Assembly: GCA_016858145.1 (NCBI GenBank)
Contig: JAEHOE010000012.1
Location: 248,001-312,000 of the forward strand
Direction of reading: 5' to 3'
Length of the DNA stretch: 64,000 bases
Source of the DNA: Edaphochlamys debaryana
Lineage: Eukaryota; Chlorophyta; Chlorophyceae; Chlamydomonadales
The position numbers were made by a program, and so were the translations under genes. The notes under the pieces are model-generated. The model had not been told where the DNA came from. It saw only the letters and a list, made by a program, of their open reading frames with translations, and ran no database searches. Below, piece after piece: positions 33,001-40,423 of this stretch; the first letter of the stretch is position 1, and every line of letters begins with the position of its first letter.

Positions 33001-33672
33001 CGTCACAGCTGGGCACAGCCTTGCAGTGCATGACGCCACGCACCTTGACTGATCATCGCAGTTCTGCACCTGACCGGTGGTCCTCCCTTGAACGGTTTGG
33101 GTGGCTAAGGGGAGGCAGGGGGCAGGTGCCGGGAGGAGGACGCGGGGTCAGGGGCCGCCGCCGGGGGGACACTTTCTAACTCCGGTCTTTGTCATTCATG
33201 CGCACAGGCCCGAATCGCCTTTCTGCGTAAGCCCGCAGCCAAGCCTTCACTCGTACGATTTGCAACGTCAAGGCGTGTGCGAAATCAAGCCACATGCGAG
33301 CGCATGCCCACTTGCGTGGCTGAGCTGCTGCGCAGGCCGCTGTTTCCAGTACTGTCGCTTGTCTGGGCCAGTGGTTCGCGCGGCAAGGATCCTTTGCGTG
33401 AAGCCCCGTTTGGCGCGCCCACCCACATGCTGCGGTTCTCAGTCTAAACCCATCCCTACGAGCCCTGAGGCAACCACGCCAGCATCTCGTGCACCTACTG
33501 CGGGAAGCTCCGATAGAGCGGACGCATTTCTGACATTCAGAGCCTTACCGCCTTGGTTCATGCCGCAACCAGCGAACGCAGCTGTTTGTTCCATGAAAGT
33601 GGTACTCAGCTGCGCTGTCGAGAGCTGGGCGCCGAGTAAGACGGAGGCCGCGACTAGAACGACGAATCCCAT
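1..33672 (-). CDS. Giant modular extracellular-matrix (pherophorin-type, hydroxyproline-rich) protein, 3' end outside window
   Basis: A signal peptide at the 5' end, repeated Cys-rich modules, enormous Ser-Pro/Pro-Pro tracts and a C-terminal pherophorin domain indicate a secreted structural glycoprotein of the cell wall/matrix, probably heavily hydroxyprolinated. I read it as a single gene because module exons, linkers and later domains follow one another with donor/acceptor sites in compatible phase at every junction I checked in detail, apart from the exon 1-2 and module 2 joins. No second signal peptide or stop-plus-new-start was seen. Two poly-G indels (15205-15213, 6381-6386) interrupt the long proline exon and must be discounted to keep the frame. 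The exon 1 to 2 join, the first join of module 2 and the first join of module 10 are not resolved. An automatic gene caller might split this into several models. Size (8,500-9,000 residues) is an estimate. The left edge falls exactly on an intron acceptor (TTCAG on the minus strand), so the gene continues. Confidence 0.72.
124..301 (-). other. Pherophorin domain, N-terminal half (exon)
   Basis: The preceding exon ends KIPFP at 438 and splices in phase 0 to FCACKRRN..., giving [18 protein letters not shown]. After that come a CFAIDIEKC segment and [10 protein letters not shown]. This is the start of the volvocine pherophorin domain (the DUF3707 family): FPFCxC, PFRL, CF.I, CC.MG.KKI. The exon ends AAG ATT G before gtgagt at 123. 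The second half of the domain lies beyond base 1. This domain marks the protein as a pherophorin-family matrix component. Confidence 0.85.
438..1560 (-). other. Cys-rich ECM module 11 (last before the pherophorin domain)
   Basis: Order in the protein: [48 protein letters not shown], then [38 protein letters not shown], an exon ending DDIDNEW, and finally [12 protein letters not shown] with a C. A short basic proline-rich stretch ([12 protein letters not shown]) then leads into the pherophorin domain. The layout matches modules 1-9 but the sequence is clearly diverged from the 4-8 group. The last exon of the module is 438-702. Confidence 0.75.
1560..2770 (-). other. Cys-rich ECM module 10
   Basis: Contains [24 protein letters not shown], a longer Gly/Thr insert before the DRICAGDKM segment, then [44 protein letters not shown] and [12 protein letters not shown]. 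The tail of this module and the head of module 11 share one long exon whose Ser-Pro spacer (1530-1560) is a short (SP)n run. The first exon near 2700-2755 appears to run into a TAG unless a weak GTACAT donor is used, so that junction is uncertain. Confidence 0.65.
2898..6812 (-). repeat. Proline-rich tract P9, 84-bp and related repeats (in-frame coding minisatellite)
   Basis: The minus strand encodes units such as [12 protein letters not shown] followed by [16 protein letters not shown] (28 residues, 84 bp). Toward 5.5-6.8 kb these pass into shorter [28 protein letters not shown] units. Near 2950-3300 the pattern decays to PPP/DAPAPP and ends [14 protein letters not shown]. The exon stops at 2898 before gtgagg. 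Composition is almost only Pro, Ser, Glu, Lys, Arg and Asp. This is typical of rod-like hydroxyproline-rich glycoprotein shafts. Confidence 0.85.
6381..6386 (-). other. Apparent +1 frameshift in a poly-G run (coding tract)
   Basis: The run has six G on the plus strand where neighbouring repeat copies (for example around 6104 and 6242) have five. Upstream, the frame that encodes the domains gives GAPPAPQPQ and then a stop at about 6336. One base fewer restores [12 protein letters not shown] and the whole of tract P9. It may be an assembly error in a near-identical repeat, or a real mutation. Confidence 0.8.
6812..7262 (-). other. Globular Cys-rich domain, type D copy 2
   Basis: About 150 residues: [108 protein letters not shown]. 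It aligns with types A-C through C.xC.TL, SLC/LC, V.ICATL(F/W)S, L..W, C.....L.V.F.S.(D/E)..C. Copy D1 is almost identical at DNA level. Function is unknown. The even number and spacing of Cys suggest a disulfide-bonded head inserted in a proline rod. Confidence 0.75.
7492..7942 (-). other. Globular Cys-rich domain, type D copy 1
   Basis: Same domain as D2 with only a few substitutions (VVVFDSPDG in place of VVVFESPDG, or the reverse, and silent changes). The copies are about 682 bp apart and separated by a short Pro-rich spacer. This indicates a recent tandem duplication of domain plus spacer. Confidence 0.75.
8172..8640 (-). other. Globular Cys-rich domain, type C (single copy)
   Basis: [113 protein letters not shown]. 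It is clearly homologous to types A, B and D but only one copy occurs. It is flanked on the N side by the 51-bp repeat tract P6. Confidence 0.75.
8640..11460 (-). repeat. Proline-rich tract P6, 51-bp coding minisatellite (~55 units)
   Basis: The 17-residue unit [17 protein letters not shown] (51 bp) is repeated almost without interruption for 2.8 kb. The E/A/T/L position and the final S/L vary. Unit variants are interleaved rather than grouped, which fits unequal exchange and gene conversion. The plus strand shows the complementary Gly-rich reading ([12 protein letters not shown]), which is a shadow and not a gene. Confidence 0.9.
11460..11883 (-). other. Globular Cys-rich domain, type B copy 2
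   Basis: [116 protein letters not shown]. It is paired with the type A domain just upstream. The DNA is essentially identical to B1 at 14022-14446 (constant offset 2562 bp). Confidence 0.75.
12065..12523 (-). other. Globular Cys-rich domain, type A copy 3
   Basis: [106 protein letters not shown]. It differs from A1 and A2 by RGDSPDC in place of RGGSPDC and by TACSVAE in place of TSCSVAE. Confidence 0.75.
12535..14022 (-). repeat. Proline-rich tract P4 (51-bp units, [17 protein letters not shown] type)
   Basis: Minus-strand units of 17 residues read [17 protein letters not shown], or with Lys in place of the second Ser. They occupy about 1.5 kb between domains B1 and A3. The tract is highly homogeneous and lacks stops in the coding frame. 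Its Leu-rich variant distinguishes it from the Glu-rich tract P6. Confidence 0.88.
14022..14446 (-). other. Globular Cys-rich domain, type B copy 1
   Basis: Same protein sequence as type B copy 2. A short spacer ([12 protein letters not shown] type, 14450-14625) separates it from A2. The A2-spacer-B1 block (14022-15085) is a near-exact copy of A3-spacer-B2 (11460-12523). Confidence 0.75.
14625..15085 (-). other. Globular Cys-rich domain, type A copy 2
   Basis: Matches A1 and A3 over the whole ~155 residues, with RGGSPDC and STSCSVAE as in A1. Two NxT sequons (LNDTT and PNVT) are present in all three copies, consistent with a secreted glycoprotein. Confidence 0.75.
15090..16783 (-). repeat. 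Proline-rich tract P2 (51-bp units, [17 protein letters not shown] type)
   Basis: About 1.7 kb of 17-residue repeats rich in [18 protein letters not shown]. The reading frame from the upstream side ends at about 15202, just beyond a 9-G run. From there the next frame takes over into domain A2. Confidence 0.88.
15205..15213 (-). other. Apparent +1 frameshift in a 9-G run (coding tract)
   Basis: The same context upstream of domain A1 (17369-17376) has eight G, and other copies (for example near 15306) have five. Both keep the minus-strand frame Ser-Pro-(Pro)n-Ser. Nine G shifts the frame and produces a stop at about 15202. Removing one base reconnects the A1 side with A2. Confidence 0.85.
16783..17258 (-). 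other. Globular Cys-rich domain, type A copy 1
   Basis: First globular domain after the lamin-tail-like segments and a ~600-bp proline stretch (17262-17862). The sequence equals A2 through [30 protein letters not shown] and STSCSVAE. It contains 6-8 conserved Cys. Confidence 0.75.
17855..18885 (-). other. Lamin-tail-like beta-sandwich segment 2 (multi-exon)
   Basis: Exons encode, in order, [15 protein letters not shown] and [13 protein letters not shown] (about 18790-18885); [17 protein letters not shown] and [11 protein letters not shown] (18530-18655); [28 protein letters not shown] and [10 protein letters not shown] (18175-18365); then [24 protein letters not shown] and [11 protein letters not shown] (17855-18075), where the long Pro exon begins. 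The (I/V)xEFHYxDS.G...(V/E)EI start resembles secreted lamin-tail-domain proteins. It is homologous to segment 1. Confidence 0.6.
19025..19772 (-). other. Lamin-tail-like beta-sandwich segment 1
   Basis: The exon at about 19355-19772 encodes [73 protein letters not shown] and a YGPSG...GGLAAG end. The next exon (about 19025-19260) encodes [44 protein letters not shown] and [15 protein letters not shown] plus VEI and an IAYG strand near the end fit a lamin-tail (LTD) type fold seen in secreted proteins. The assignment is by motif only. Confidence 0.6.
19870..20876 (-). other. Proline-rich linker between module 9 and the lamin-tail-like part
   Basis: The exon at about 20220-20876 starts [14 protein letters not shown]. 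It carries [17 protein letters not shown] repeated with PPDPPGM, a 66-75 bp repeat unit around 20270-20500 with Asp/Met/Phe that differs from the main Ser-Pro tracts. A second exon (about 19880-20140) holds DAPPPPPP and [11 protein letters not shown] and ends YYCRAC at a GTAAGT donor, joining in phase to PSIYINEF. Confidence 0.75.
20965..21840 (-). other. Cys-rich ECM module 9
   Basis: Exons give [129 protein letters not shown] and [11 protein letters not shown]. It has the same plan as modules 1-8 but diverged sequence, so it lies outside the recent tandem array. Confidence 0.75.
21905..22975 (-). other. Cys-rich ECM module 8
   Basis: [54 protein letters not shown] and [10 protein letters not shown] (22700-22975); KFCQWVKW and [16 protein letters not shown] (22525-22615); [18 protein letters not shown] and [15 protein letters not shown] (22310-22430); [17 protein letters not shown] followed by a PPKPP spacer (21920-22230). 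Its spacer is shorter than in modules 4-7 and ends CIYLDERDD. Confidence 0.8.
23090..24175 (-). other. Cys-rich ECM module 7
   Basis: Same exon order as module 8: [109 protein letters not shown] Pro spacer follows with [19 protein letters not shown] and then [18 protein letters not shown], which directly precedes module 8. Confidence 0.8.
24295..25380 (-). other. Cys-rich ECM module 6
   Basis: Nearly identical to module 7 in exons and introns. The intron between the CVYSDDSQ exon and the next GGIETC exon carries the same conserved segment as in modules 4, 7 and 8. Confidence 0.8.
25495..26578 (-). other. Cys-rich ECM module 5
   Basis: Same plan, with [11 protein letters not shown] and small differences ([18 protein letters not shown] in place of [15 protein letters not shown]). 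The intron just upstream (26579-26690) is unrelated in sequence to the corresponding introns of modules 4, 6, 7 and 8. Confidence 0.8.
26690..27774 (-). other. Cys-rich ECM module 4
   Basis: [107 protein letters not shown]; then a spacer and [19 protein letters not shown]. It is somewhat more diverged than modules 5-8, consistent with the edge of the array. Confidence 0.8.
27870..29152 (-). other. Cys-rich ECM module 3
   Basis: [45 protein letters not shown] (28979-29152); [102 protein letters not shown] spacer; [19 protein letters not shown] at the 3' end. Confidence 0.78.
29280..30893 (-). other. Cys-rich ECM module 2
   Basis: [10 protein letters not shown] (30866-30893); [128 protein letters not shown]; spacer; [17 protein letters not shown]. 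The phase between the first two exons does not close with GT-AG sites I could find. A base error or an unusual splice is possible there. Confidence 0.72.
31019..33069 (-). other. Cys-rich ECM module 1 with its proline spacer
   Basis: Exons 33044-33069 (VQNCDDQS), 32838-32925 ([19 protein letters not shown]), 32637-32733 ([12 protein letters not shown]...SFVCAG), 32438-32554 ([13 protein letters not shown]), 32191-32295 ([26 protein letters not shown]), 31810-31951 ([20 protein letters not shown]) and 31019-31682 ([17 protein letters not shown], then a ~170-residue PPSP spacer and [16 protein letters not shown]). Phases agree from 33044 to 31019. This is the most diverged N-terminal copy. Confidence 0.8.
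33549..33672 (-). other. First coding exon: signal peptide of the giant ECM protein
   Basis: ATG at 33672-33670 opens [20 protein letters not shown] and then QLSTTF..., an uncharged hydrophobic core with a likely cleavage after STA. An in-frame ATG further upstream gives a long basic tail before the hydrophobic stretch, so this start is preferred. The exon ends at a GTAAGG donor (33548). Its phase (1) does not fit the next recognised exon (33044-33069, phase 0), so a small exon in 33070-33548 is probably missing. Confidence 0.75.
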
Positions 33673-34471
33673 CCCGACGCCTGGCTGAGTACAGGGCCGG
33701 GCGTCGTAACGGGCCCGTTGTCTTGCTTTGCGCTCTTCATGACGCGAACTCCCGGGGCAAACAAACGTGGCTCCTCCAGCTCGCGGAGCCGAAGTCGCCA
33801 TTACGCCTCGCCGAGTCCCCTCCGCAGCGGGGGCCAGCGCGGCTCCCCCTCCGAAAGGCTCCTCAGCTGTTGTGGTGCATGCTGAGCTAGCAAAGGTGCG
33901 AACGGCCGCGGCAAGGCCCGGCGTGTTTCCAAGCGCCCGGCAAGGCCCGGAGTACTATAGGTACTGATGTGGAGATGTTAGCAGTCCTAAACACGTTCAG
34001 TTAAGCGGTTCAGGCTCGCTTGGGTTGACTCGGACAGTTCGGCTCCAGCTTGTCAAGAAAAAGGGGGGCAAGCTGAGTGGTTCGTGCCTACGAGCGAACG
34101 CAATGCTCTCTCTTTCGGGGCCAGACTACAGGCTAAGTTACCAACCCCGCGCTCCGTCGCCTGCTCCAAAAGGAGACGAGCTGTACAGCATCGTTTTCTC
34201 GATGAGCGAAGAGGTTTTCCCCCGGTGTTTATAGCCGTGTGCTTCGCTAGAGCTTTCGTGTGCAGCTGACTCAATCAGTAGCCAGCGCAAGCCTCAAGGA
34301 TAGCCTGCGGCGGCCGCGGACGACCAAAGGGTGCATCGGGACCATTGGGACCCCGCCGGCCGCCGTGCCAATACCAGCACACAGAGTGGGTTAGAAAGTG
34401 AACAAGGCGACGTGATATACCTCGGTGGCCGCGGCATGTCTGACCACAACACGTGGAGCCCCGGTTCGCCC
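33673..34471. other. Spacer between the ECM gene and the 34.5 kb ORF
   Basis: About 800 bp. It should contain the promoter and 5' UTR of the minus-strand ECM gene and the 3' UTR of the minus-strand ORF to its right. I see no clear TATA box, RNA gene or repeat in it. Confidence 0.5.
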
Positions 34472-36590
34472 CTACTCGGCCCCGTCCTCCCCAGTCGCCT
34501 GAGCAGCGCTGGCTACTGAGGCTTGGGGCTCCCACTGCCCTCCGTGCCCCGGCCCCTGCACCCGCCCGCCCCTGCTAGGGCACCGGGCCTCCTTGAGTGG
34601 CGCGCTAGCCACGTCCCGCAACTCGCCCATCACCGCCGGCCGGTGTCCAGCTGGCGGTGCCTCGTCACCGGTGGACCGCGCGAGTGCCCCCGGATCGACT
34701 GCAATGGGTGCGCTGGCGTGCTGAGCAGCCACATGCGTGGATGCAGCGGGCGGTCCTTCCAGCGCTGCCTCAGCCGGCCCCGCTGGGAGCTGAGACAGCA
34801 GGCGCTGTGGCTCTGCCGCAGCCTCTGGCACGGCTGGGGGATTGGTGGTCGACAGTGTGAGGGAGGAGAGGCCAAGGGTGCTGCTGCCCCCGAAGCGGCT
34901 CATGTTTCGGCGCGGCTGTGTCGGGCTGACGGACGGCTGCAGCTCTCCCGCCGCAGCCATGATCGCCGCTGCCACGGCTGTGTGGGCTTCGGAGCGCGGC
35001 CGTCGAGTGGACGGCGCTGTGAAGCCGGTGCCGGGATCGGCCCCCAGCAGAGTCCTCTCTTCGGTGGCGGGAAGGCTCCTGCCTGGGGCGACGGCCGGAG
35101 GTGCTGGAGGCGCGGCTGCCGCCCCGGTGCTGGAGGCCCCAAACAGGCCCAGAATATGGTTGGCCGTCTTACGCAGGCTCTTGCCCAGGCCGCCCGCGGG
35201 CTGCTGCGGCGGTGGGCCCAAGATGTGTTGCACCTGCAGGCCGCCCCGGCCCGAGCCCACCAGGCCCTCGCTGTGCCAGTCGCTCAGCTGGCCCAGCCTG
35301 GCCCGGGCGCTGGGGCCCGCGGAGGGGTCCGGCGGCTGCGAGGCCCCCGGAGCCTCCTCCAGCTCCTCCCCCTCCGCCACGGACGGCACAGACGTGAGGG
35401 CGTCTGTAGAGGTGACCGAGCGGAACCCGGCGGTTGTGGCCGAGCGGTGCATGAAGCGCCGGCGGTGCCAGGTCGCCGACCCGGCACCAGCGGCGGTGAG
35501 GCTGGTGCGCGGCCCGCCGGCGGCTAGGGCGCTGCCCGGTGGCCCGGCACCCGATGCCGCCATTTGAAGGGCCAGGTCCAGCGGGAGGGAGGAGAGGTCG
35601 GACAGCTTGCCGGCACGCGACGGCATGGCCCCCACACGCGGCCCGTGCGGCCGGACGTGGGGCAGAGGCGCGCCGGGCTCTGCCACCAGCACCGGCGCTC
35701 CCACGGGCGTCAGAACCTCATCCCACAGCGAGTTCCCCATGCTGCTTGTGAGGTGGCCCGAATGCGCACTCGACAGGGACGGCTGCCAGTTGTGTGAGGC
35801 CGTGAAGTTGCCCCCCGAGACCAATGAGTAGGCCGGAGTGGTGCCGGTGACCGAGCTGAGGCCGGTGCCCAGGCATGTGTTGGCTGTGGCCCCGCCCAAG
35901 GCTCTGCCCGCACCCGAGGCGGCGATGTCCACAATCAGGGGCTGCAGGGGTTGTCCGGGCTGGGCAGACAGGCTGGGATGGTTGGGAGGAGCACTGGGGG
36001 TGGAGAGGGCTCCACATCCCACCCCTCCGCCTAGGCCGCAGGCAGCCACGTTAGCAACCGAGCAGCTACCGCCAAGGGAGCCCACGTGCGTGGCGCTGGG
36101 CTCTGCTCCGTAGCCCCTAGGGTTGTAGGGGAGTGACGAGAGCGCGGCGGGCGAGTGGTGCCCGCCGTCGGCGGAGCTCCGGGGGCACAGCAGGCCCGCA
36201 GGATGGAGGACGCCGGTGCCATTGCAATGGGGCAAGGCTGTGCCCCCGGATGGGGCGCAGTTGGCGCATCCAGCCTTGGAACCTCCTCCGGCTCCGGCTC
36301 CTGCCTCACAGCCGGGTCCCGCTCTGGCTCCCGCTCCCGGTGCTCCATCTGCCGCGGCTCCTCCTCCGCCACCGCTCCATCTCCACACGAGGGCTGCGGC
36401 TCTCCATCCATCACCTGGTCCGCAGCCACAGGCGCCCCTCTGGGCCCTGGCTCGGGCCTGGAATCGAGCGCCGCCGTACTCCCCTGTACGGTGGCCGATG
36501 CACGACGGTGCGCCTGCCGCTTGGCGAGAGCGCCGGCTCCGCCGGTATGAAATGCCGAACGAGGAGTCCAGCTTTTGCCAGTCACGGCTT
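34472..36590 (-). CDS. Unrecognised low-complexity protein (long ORF, 5' structure unresolved)
   Basis: An open frame ends at TAG 34472-34474. It stays open to about 36590, though its first usable start codon is GTG near 36388, so it may be a large 3' exon. The product is rich in Ala, Gly, Ser and Pro with islands of normal composition, for example SLWDEVLTPVGAPVLVAEP, KSLRKTANHILGLFG and RRNMSRFGGSSTLGLSSLTL. No domain is recognisable. A second minus-strand frame (36031 to about 36888) overlaps it and has a lysine/arginine/glutamine-rich, equally protein-like sequence (KLAKWALRSRRRAFERHQQR). The two may be joined by a splice I cannot place, by a frameshift, or one may be spurious. No homology-based function is proposed. 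Confidence 0.45.
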
Positions 36591-36888
36591 CAGTAGCGGC
36601 CGAGCGTTGCTGGTGTCTCTCGAAGGCCCTCCTGCGGGACCTGAGAGCCCACTTAGCAAGCTTTTGCTGCGGTCGCTGCTTGCTTTGAGGTGACTGCAGG
36701 GTGACCGCTGCCGTGGCTTTCCATGGCAAAGCCTTTGGACAAGCGTCCCGCATGAGTTGTCCAGCTCTAGCGGCACGGGCGTGGCCTTGCGAGTAATGCC
36801 CGACCCCCCAGCATTCCCGCCGGGTGTGATGATCAGCCGCTAGGGCCCCCTCCTCTTGCATCCCTAATGCGTGGACCCATGGTTCCAA

Positions 36889-39800
36889 TGCACCCGATCA
36901 GGCCCCGCCCGATCCACCCTCCCCGCCCCCCACGGTACAAGCAGGGCTGCGGATAGTTGCAATCGTTGCATTTGCTGGCCTTGCTTTTCGCGTAACTCGT
37001 CTCCCGTGTCTCCTTTCCCCACGGTACAAGAATGGTGGGGGCGCATAGCTCGGAGCAGAACGGTGGGAGACGCGTGGCTCTGACTAAACCCATTGCTCTC
37101 CGCAACTTCCCGGCCCAGCTTCATCGAAAGTTACCTGGGCACTGTGCCGGCCGCCGTATATGCAGGGTTGACAGGACACTATCCTAGATATCTAGGACTA
37201 GTGCTTCATAGGGCTACATCTAGGCCTATCCCTAGGCCTATCCTAGACTTGGGCCGCCAGACGTGCAAGTCAACGCACAACATACCGTAACATACCGTAA
37301 CATACGGTGCGCGTCTGTACCATGTAGGCCTATACTAGCCCTACACAAGCCTGGGTGCGGCATTGCGGCGTGTGGCCCATGTCTTTTGCGGCATTCGGCC
37401 CGCAGAGGAAGCACCTCGGCATACTCTTCCATCTCGCGACCACCCGAAGGCCGACCCCAAGAGGCAGCCGACGGCCGAGGCAACCCCGTGGTGCTTGAGG
37501 CGCCGGCGAAGTGAGCCAGTGCCCAGGGCCAGGCCCACGGCAGGGCCAGGGCAGGCCCAGGGCCAGGCCAGGGCCCAGGGCCTTTGCTGGGTGATGACAG
37601 GAGCCAGCAGAGCCGTCCAGCGCGCATTGGGCTTGTGTGCGCTGGCTGGACGGGGAGCCTGGGGCGTGACGGCCTGGCCCAGTACCCAGGCCCAGGCGCA
37701 TTCTGCCAATGCAGCTTGCGCTTGCCAAGCTGATGGCAGTAACACGCAATTAAGTTTCAAATACTGTGGGCGGCGAAGCCCCACAGGAGGTGGCAGGCTG
37801 CGCTTTGACCCTAGTTGAACCTGAAACGGCCACCCCAGCCCCACCCACTTGTCCTAGTACGAGCCTCATCTAGGAACGCTCATTCTAGGCTAATCTAGTA
37901 TGACCAGCTAGCCTTTAGCCCCGTCCGCACATCTAGTGCCCAGCCCGCAATGCCAGTTTTCGGGCTGAGCCCCCGCCGTCAGGCTCTCCGGATTACCCCG
38001 TGTCGGTGTCCGTGCGTGCGTGCGTGCCTGTATCACACATAAAGACGCGATTTACGTCCAGCCCGCGATGCCACAAGCTTGAGTTTGCTTACCGTATGCA
38101 ACTGGGCGCACAACAAGGGTGTCTGTCCTCCTCAGGACAGGGAATTGAGGGCACAAAAACTCATTGATCCGGCTCCGAAACAGAGCGCAGTATTGTTGCA
38201 AAGGCCCCTGACTTGTGGCGGCGTCTTGGCGCTGTGGGGCTCAGTGCTTGAGTGCGCGGCCCCAGTGCTGCCCGGCCTCGCGGGGTTGGGGGCTCAGCCA
38301 TCTTCCGTGTCCTGAGGACACCCTTGTTGCCGACCCTGCGCCTTGTCTCTTAGCCTCGGTGTTTCCCAACACACTTCCCAGCACGTTAAACACCCACGCT
38401 CGGTTGCCGTTTACTTGCGACGTGCAGTTCAAAGTGGCGTTGGCGGTTTGGCGGCGTTGGCGCTGGTGTGGGCCTGTTTGGGGGCTGAACCCCCGCCGCC
38501 AGGCTCTGCGGACAGCCACACTTGGGCCTTTGCTGCTATAACCTCCCCACAGTCCCCAGTGCCCAGTCCCCACCTCCCCTGCCCCACGTCTTCCCCCGAC
38601 TTACCGCCTCGCATAGGACAGCCCTTGAACCGCTCCCTCTGGCACCTGTCAACGGGTGTCAGGGGCGACAGGGGGTAAGAGCCAGGAAGACCGGGGCCTC
38701 GGTGTCCTGGACTCCTGGCACGTGGGGAGCACGGTGGCCGTGCTGAGCCTGCTGCTGCCGGGGCCCGAGCCGGCGGAGGACTGGATGCCTGGAAAGGGCG
38801 ACGGCTATGTGTGCCCAGAGCGGGACCGGCCTTCTGTACGTCACCATGGCAAGGGGTTTTCCCCCGCTTCACGGGGTCTCCCCCTCCTGGACTCCCCCCC
38901 TGGACACGGATGTGCTTTGGTGTGTGTCTTGGGCGGATTGGGCGGGTGCACCTACATGTAAGTTGTGTCCAGGTGAGCGGCTGCTGGCGCCATAAACGCC
39001 ACCGAAACCAGGGCCAGCAATGCAGCGGCCATTCCGGCATGGTCGGTGCAGAGCGGCCGCCGACGCCTCGGTCTGCTTCGAGTCTTGACCGAACAACAGA
39101 AGCTAACCCTCATGCCGCCAGCTGAGCGGCCCAGCCGGTCTCCCGCCTAGCTCGAGAGCATCGCCATGTGCTCAAGGGGCGAGCCTGGACCCTTCAGAGA
39201 CGAGGTGGCGATAGTGTTGTTGCATCTGTGCTAGTTAAGTTGTGGAGCTGCGCCTATGGGCTGTATGTTCGCTCAGCTCGTCACTTTTGCGGACACGAGC
39301 ACAGTTGTTTCTCAAGACCGCACGTAGCCCTAGGGCCCCTAGCATGAAAGTAGTGAATGAATACAAGCTGGGGTGTGTGGCTGAGTGCTCCACGGACACC
39401 GCGCCCGGCTTGCAACCCCGTGCTCGTCCCTCAGGACGAGCACGGCTTGGCGAACCGCTTTGCACGCGCAACAACGTCCAGACAGCAGCAGCATAGAGAG
39501 AATGCGAAACTGTGATACGGAAACTCTTATCCTGGGCAGACAGAGCTCACTTCTCTGCCCGACCACTTACGCAAGCGCCGTTTGGTCCCTTTCGGACGCC
39601 CGCTGCGATACGTTAAATGACTGCGTTAAGCTTCACGCACCTCTGTGTTGAACAAGCCGTCGCGGCTTCCTAATCCTGCCTAACGCGACCTCTCGGCAAG
39701 CTATGCCGAGCTATGCTCGTCAGGGCTCGTCCTCCCTCCTCACCTCTCCTCACGCCTCAGACCTTTCCATCCGATCTGTATCACATCAGAGCGCGTGGTG

Positions 39801-40423
39801 CTGCCAGAAAGGAAGTTCTGTCGCGCGAAGGGTAGCCGCCGGCACACAGTCGGGCCGGTCGGGCTGAGAACAGTTCAGAACGCAGGCTGGTTCAGGCAGT
39901 ATCGTGAGGCGACGGGCGGGGCGTGCGGGTTATCCGCCCAGGCACACACGAGCTAAGGACCGCGCAGTGTGACACCCCGGGAGCAAGCTGGGACTCTTGG
40001 GAGTACCTGACTACAAGTTCATCGTTAACGCAACTGCCTCCAGAGCAGGTCCACACGTGACACCGCAGCCTCCTCCTGCATTTGCCCATCCAATCAACCC
40101 TCACCCTCTTCATCTGGCCCACACACTTCTCACCGTGTAGCCCTGCCCAGAGCACCAACCCCCCCCCCGTCCCTGACATCATCGCCGCCCAACCAGCCCA
40201 CAATGGCCTCCTCATCGTCGCTGCCGGGCGCCAAGTCCATCACCTCCAGCACAGAACACCAGGGCAGATCACCGAGCGACGCCACCAGACAAGCGGGGCG
40301 CCCCCATGGGGGCTTGCTGGAGCATATGAAGCTGAGGTTCGACCATGCATGGACCATTGCACGGTTCCTTGCACCGCCCGCTAAGCCTCCCAACAGCGGT
40401 CCCCTGCCGCCTCGCCGGTCGTC
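36889..40423. other. Intergenic region, no convincing gene
   Basis: Only short mixed-frame ORFs with no conserved motifs. It holds several simple or dispersed repeats: CCTAG/TAGGCCTA-rich stretch 37181-37250, CATACCGTAA repeats 37281-37307, GGGCCAGG-type repeats 37520-37583, and two copies of a GGGCTGA(A/G)CCCCCGCCG motif at 37961 and 38481. The right end should contain the 3' UTR of VPS15; no TGTAA signal was found close to its stop. Confidence 0.5.
37520..37583. repeat. GGGCCAGG/GCCCAGG simple repeat
   Basis: Irregular tandem copies of a 6-8 bp G/C motif (CCAGGGCC and variants) over about 64 bp in the intergenic region. No coding or RNA signature is attached. Confidence 0.7.

Noticed and set aside
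38079..39125. Short ORFs at 38.1-39.1 kb
   Set aside because: Codon use and composition are inconsistent, frames overlap on both strands, there are no motifs or paired splice sites, and the region contains dispersed repeats.
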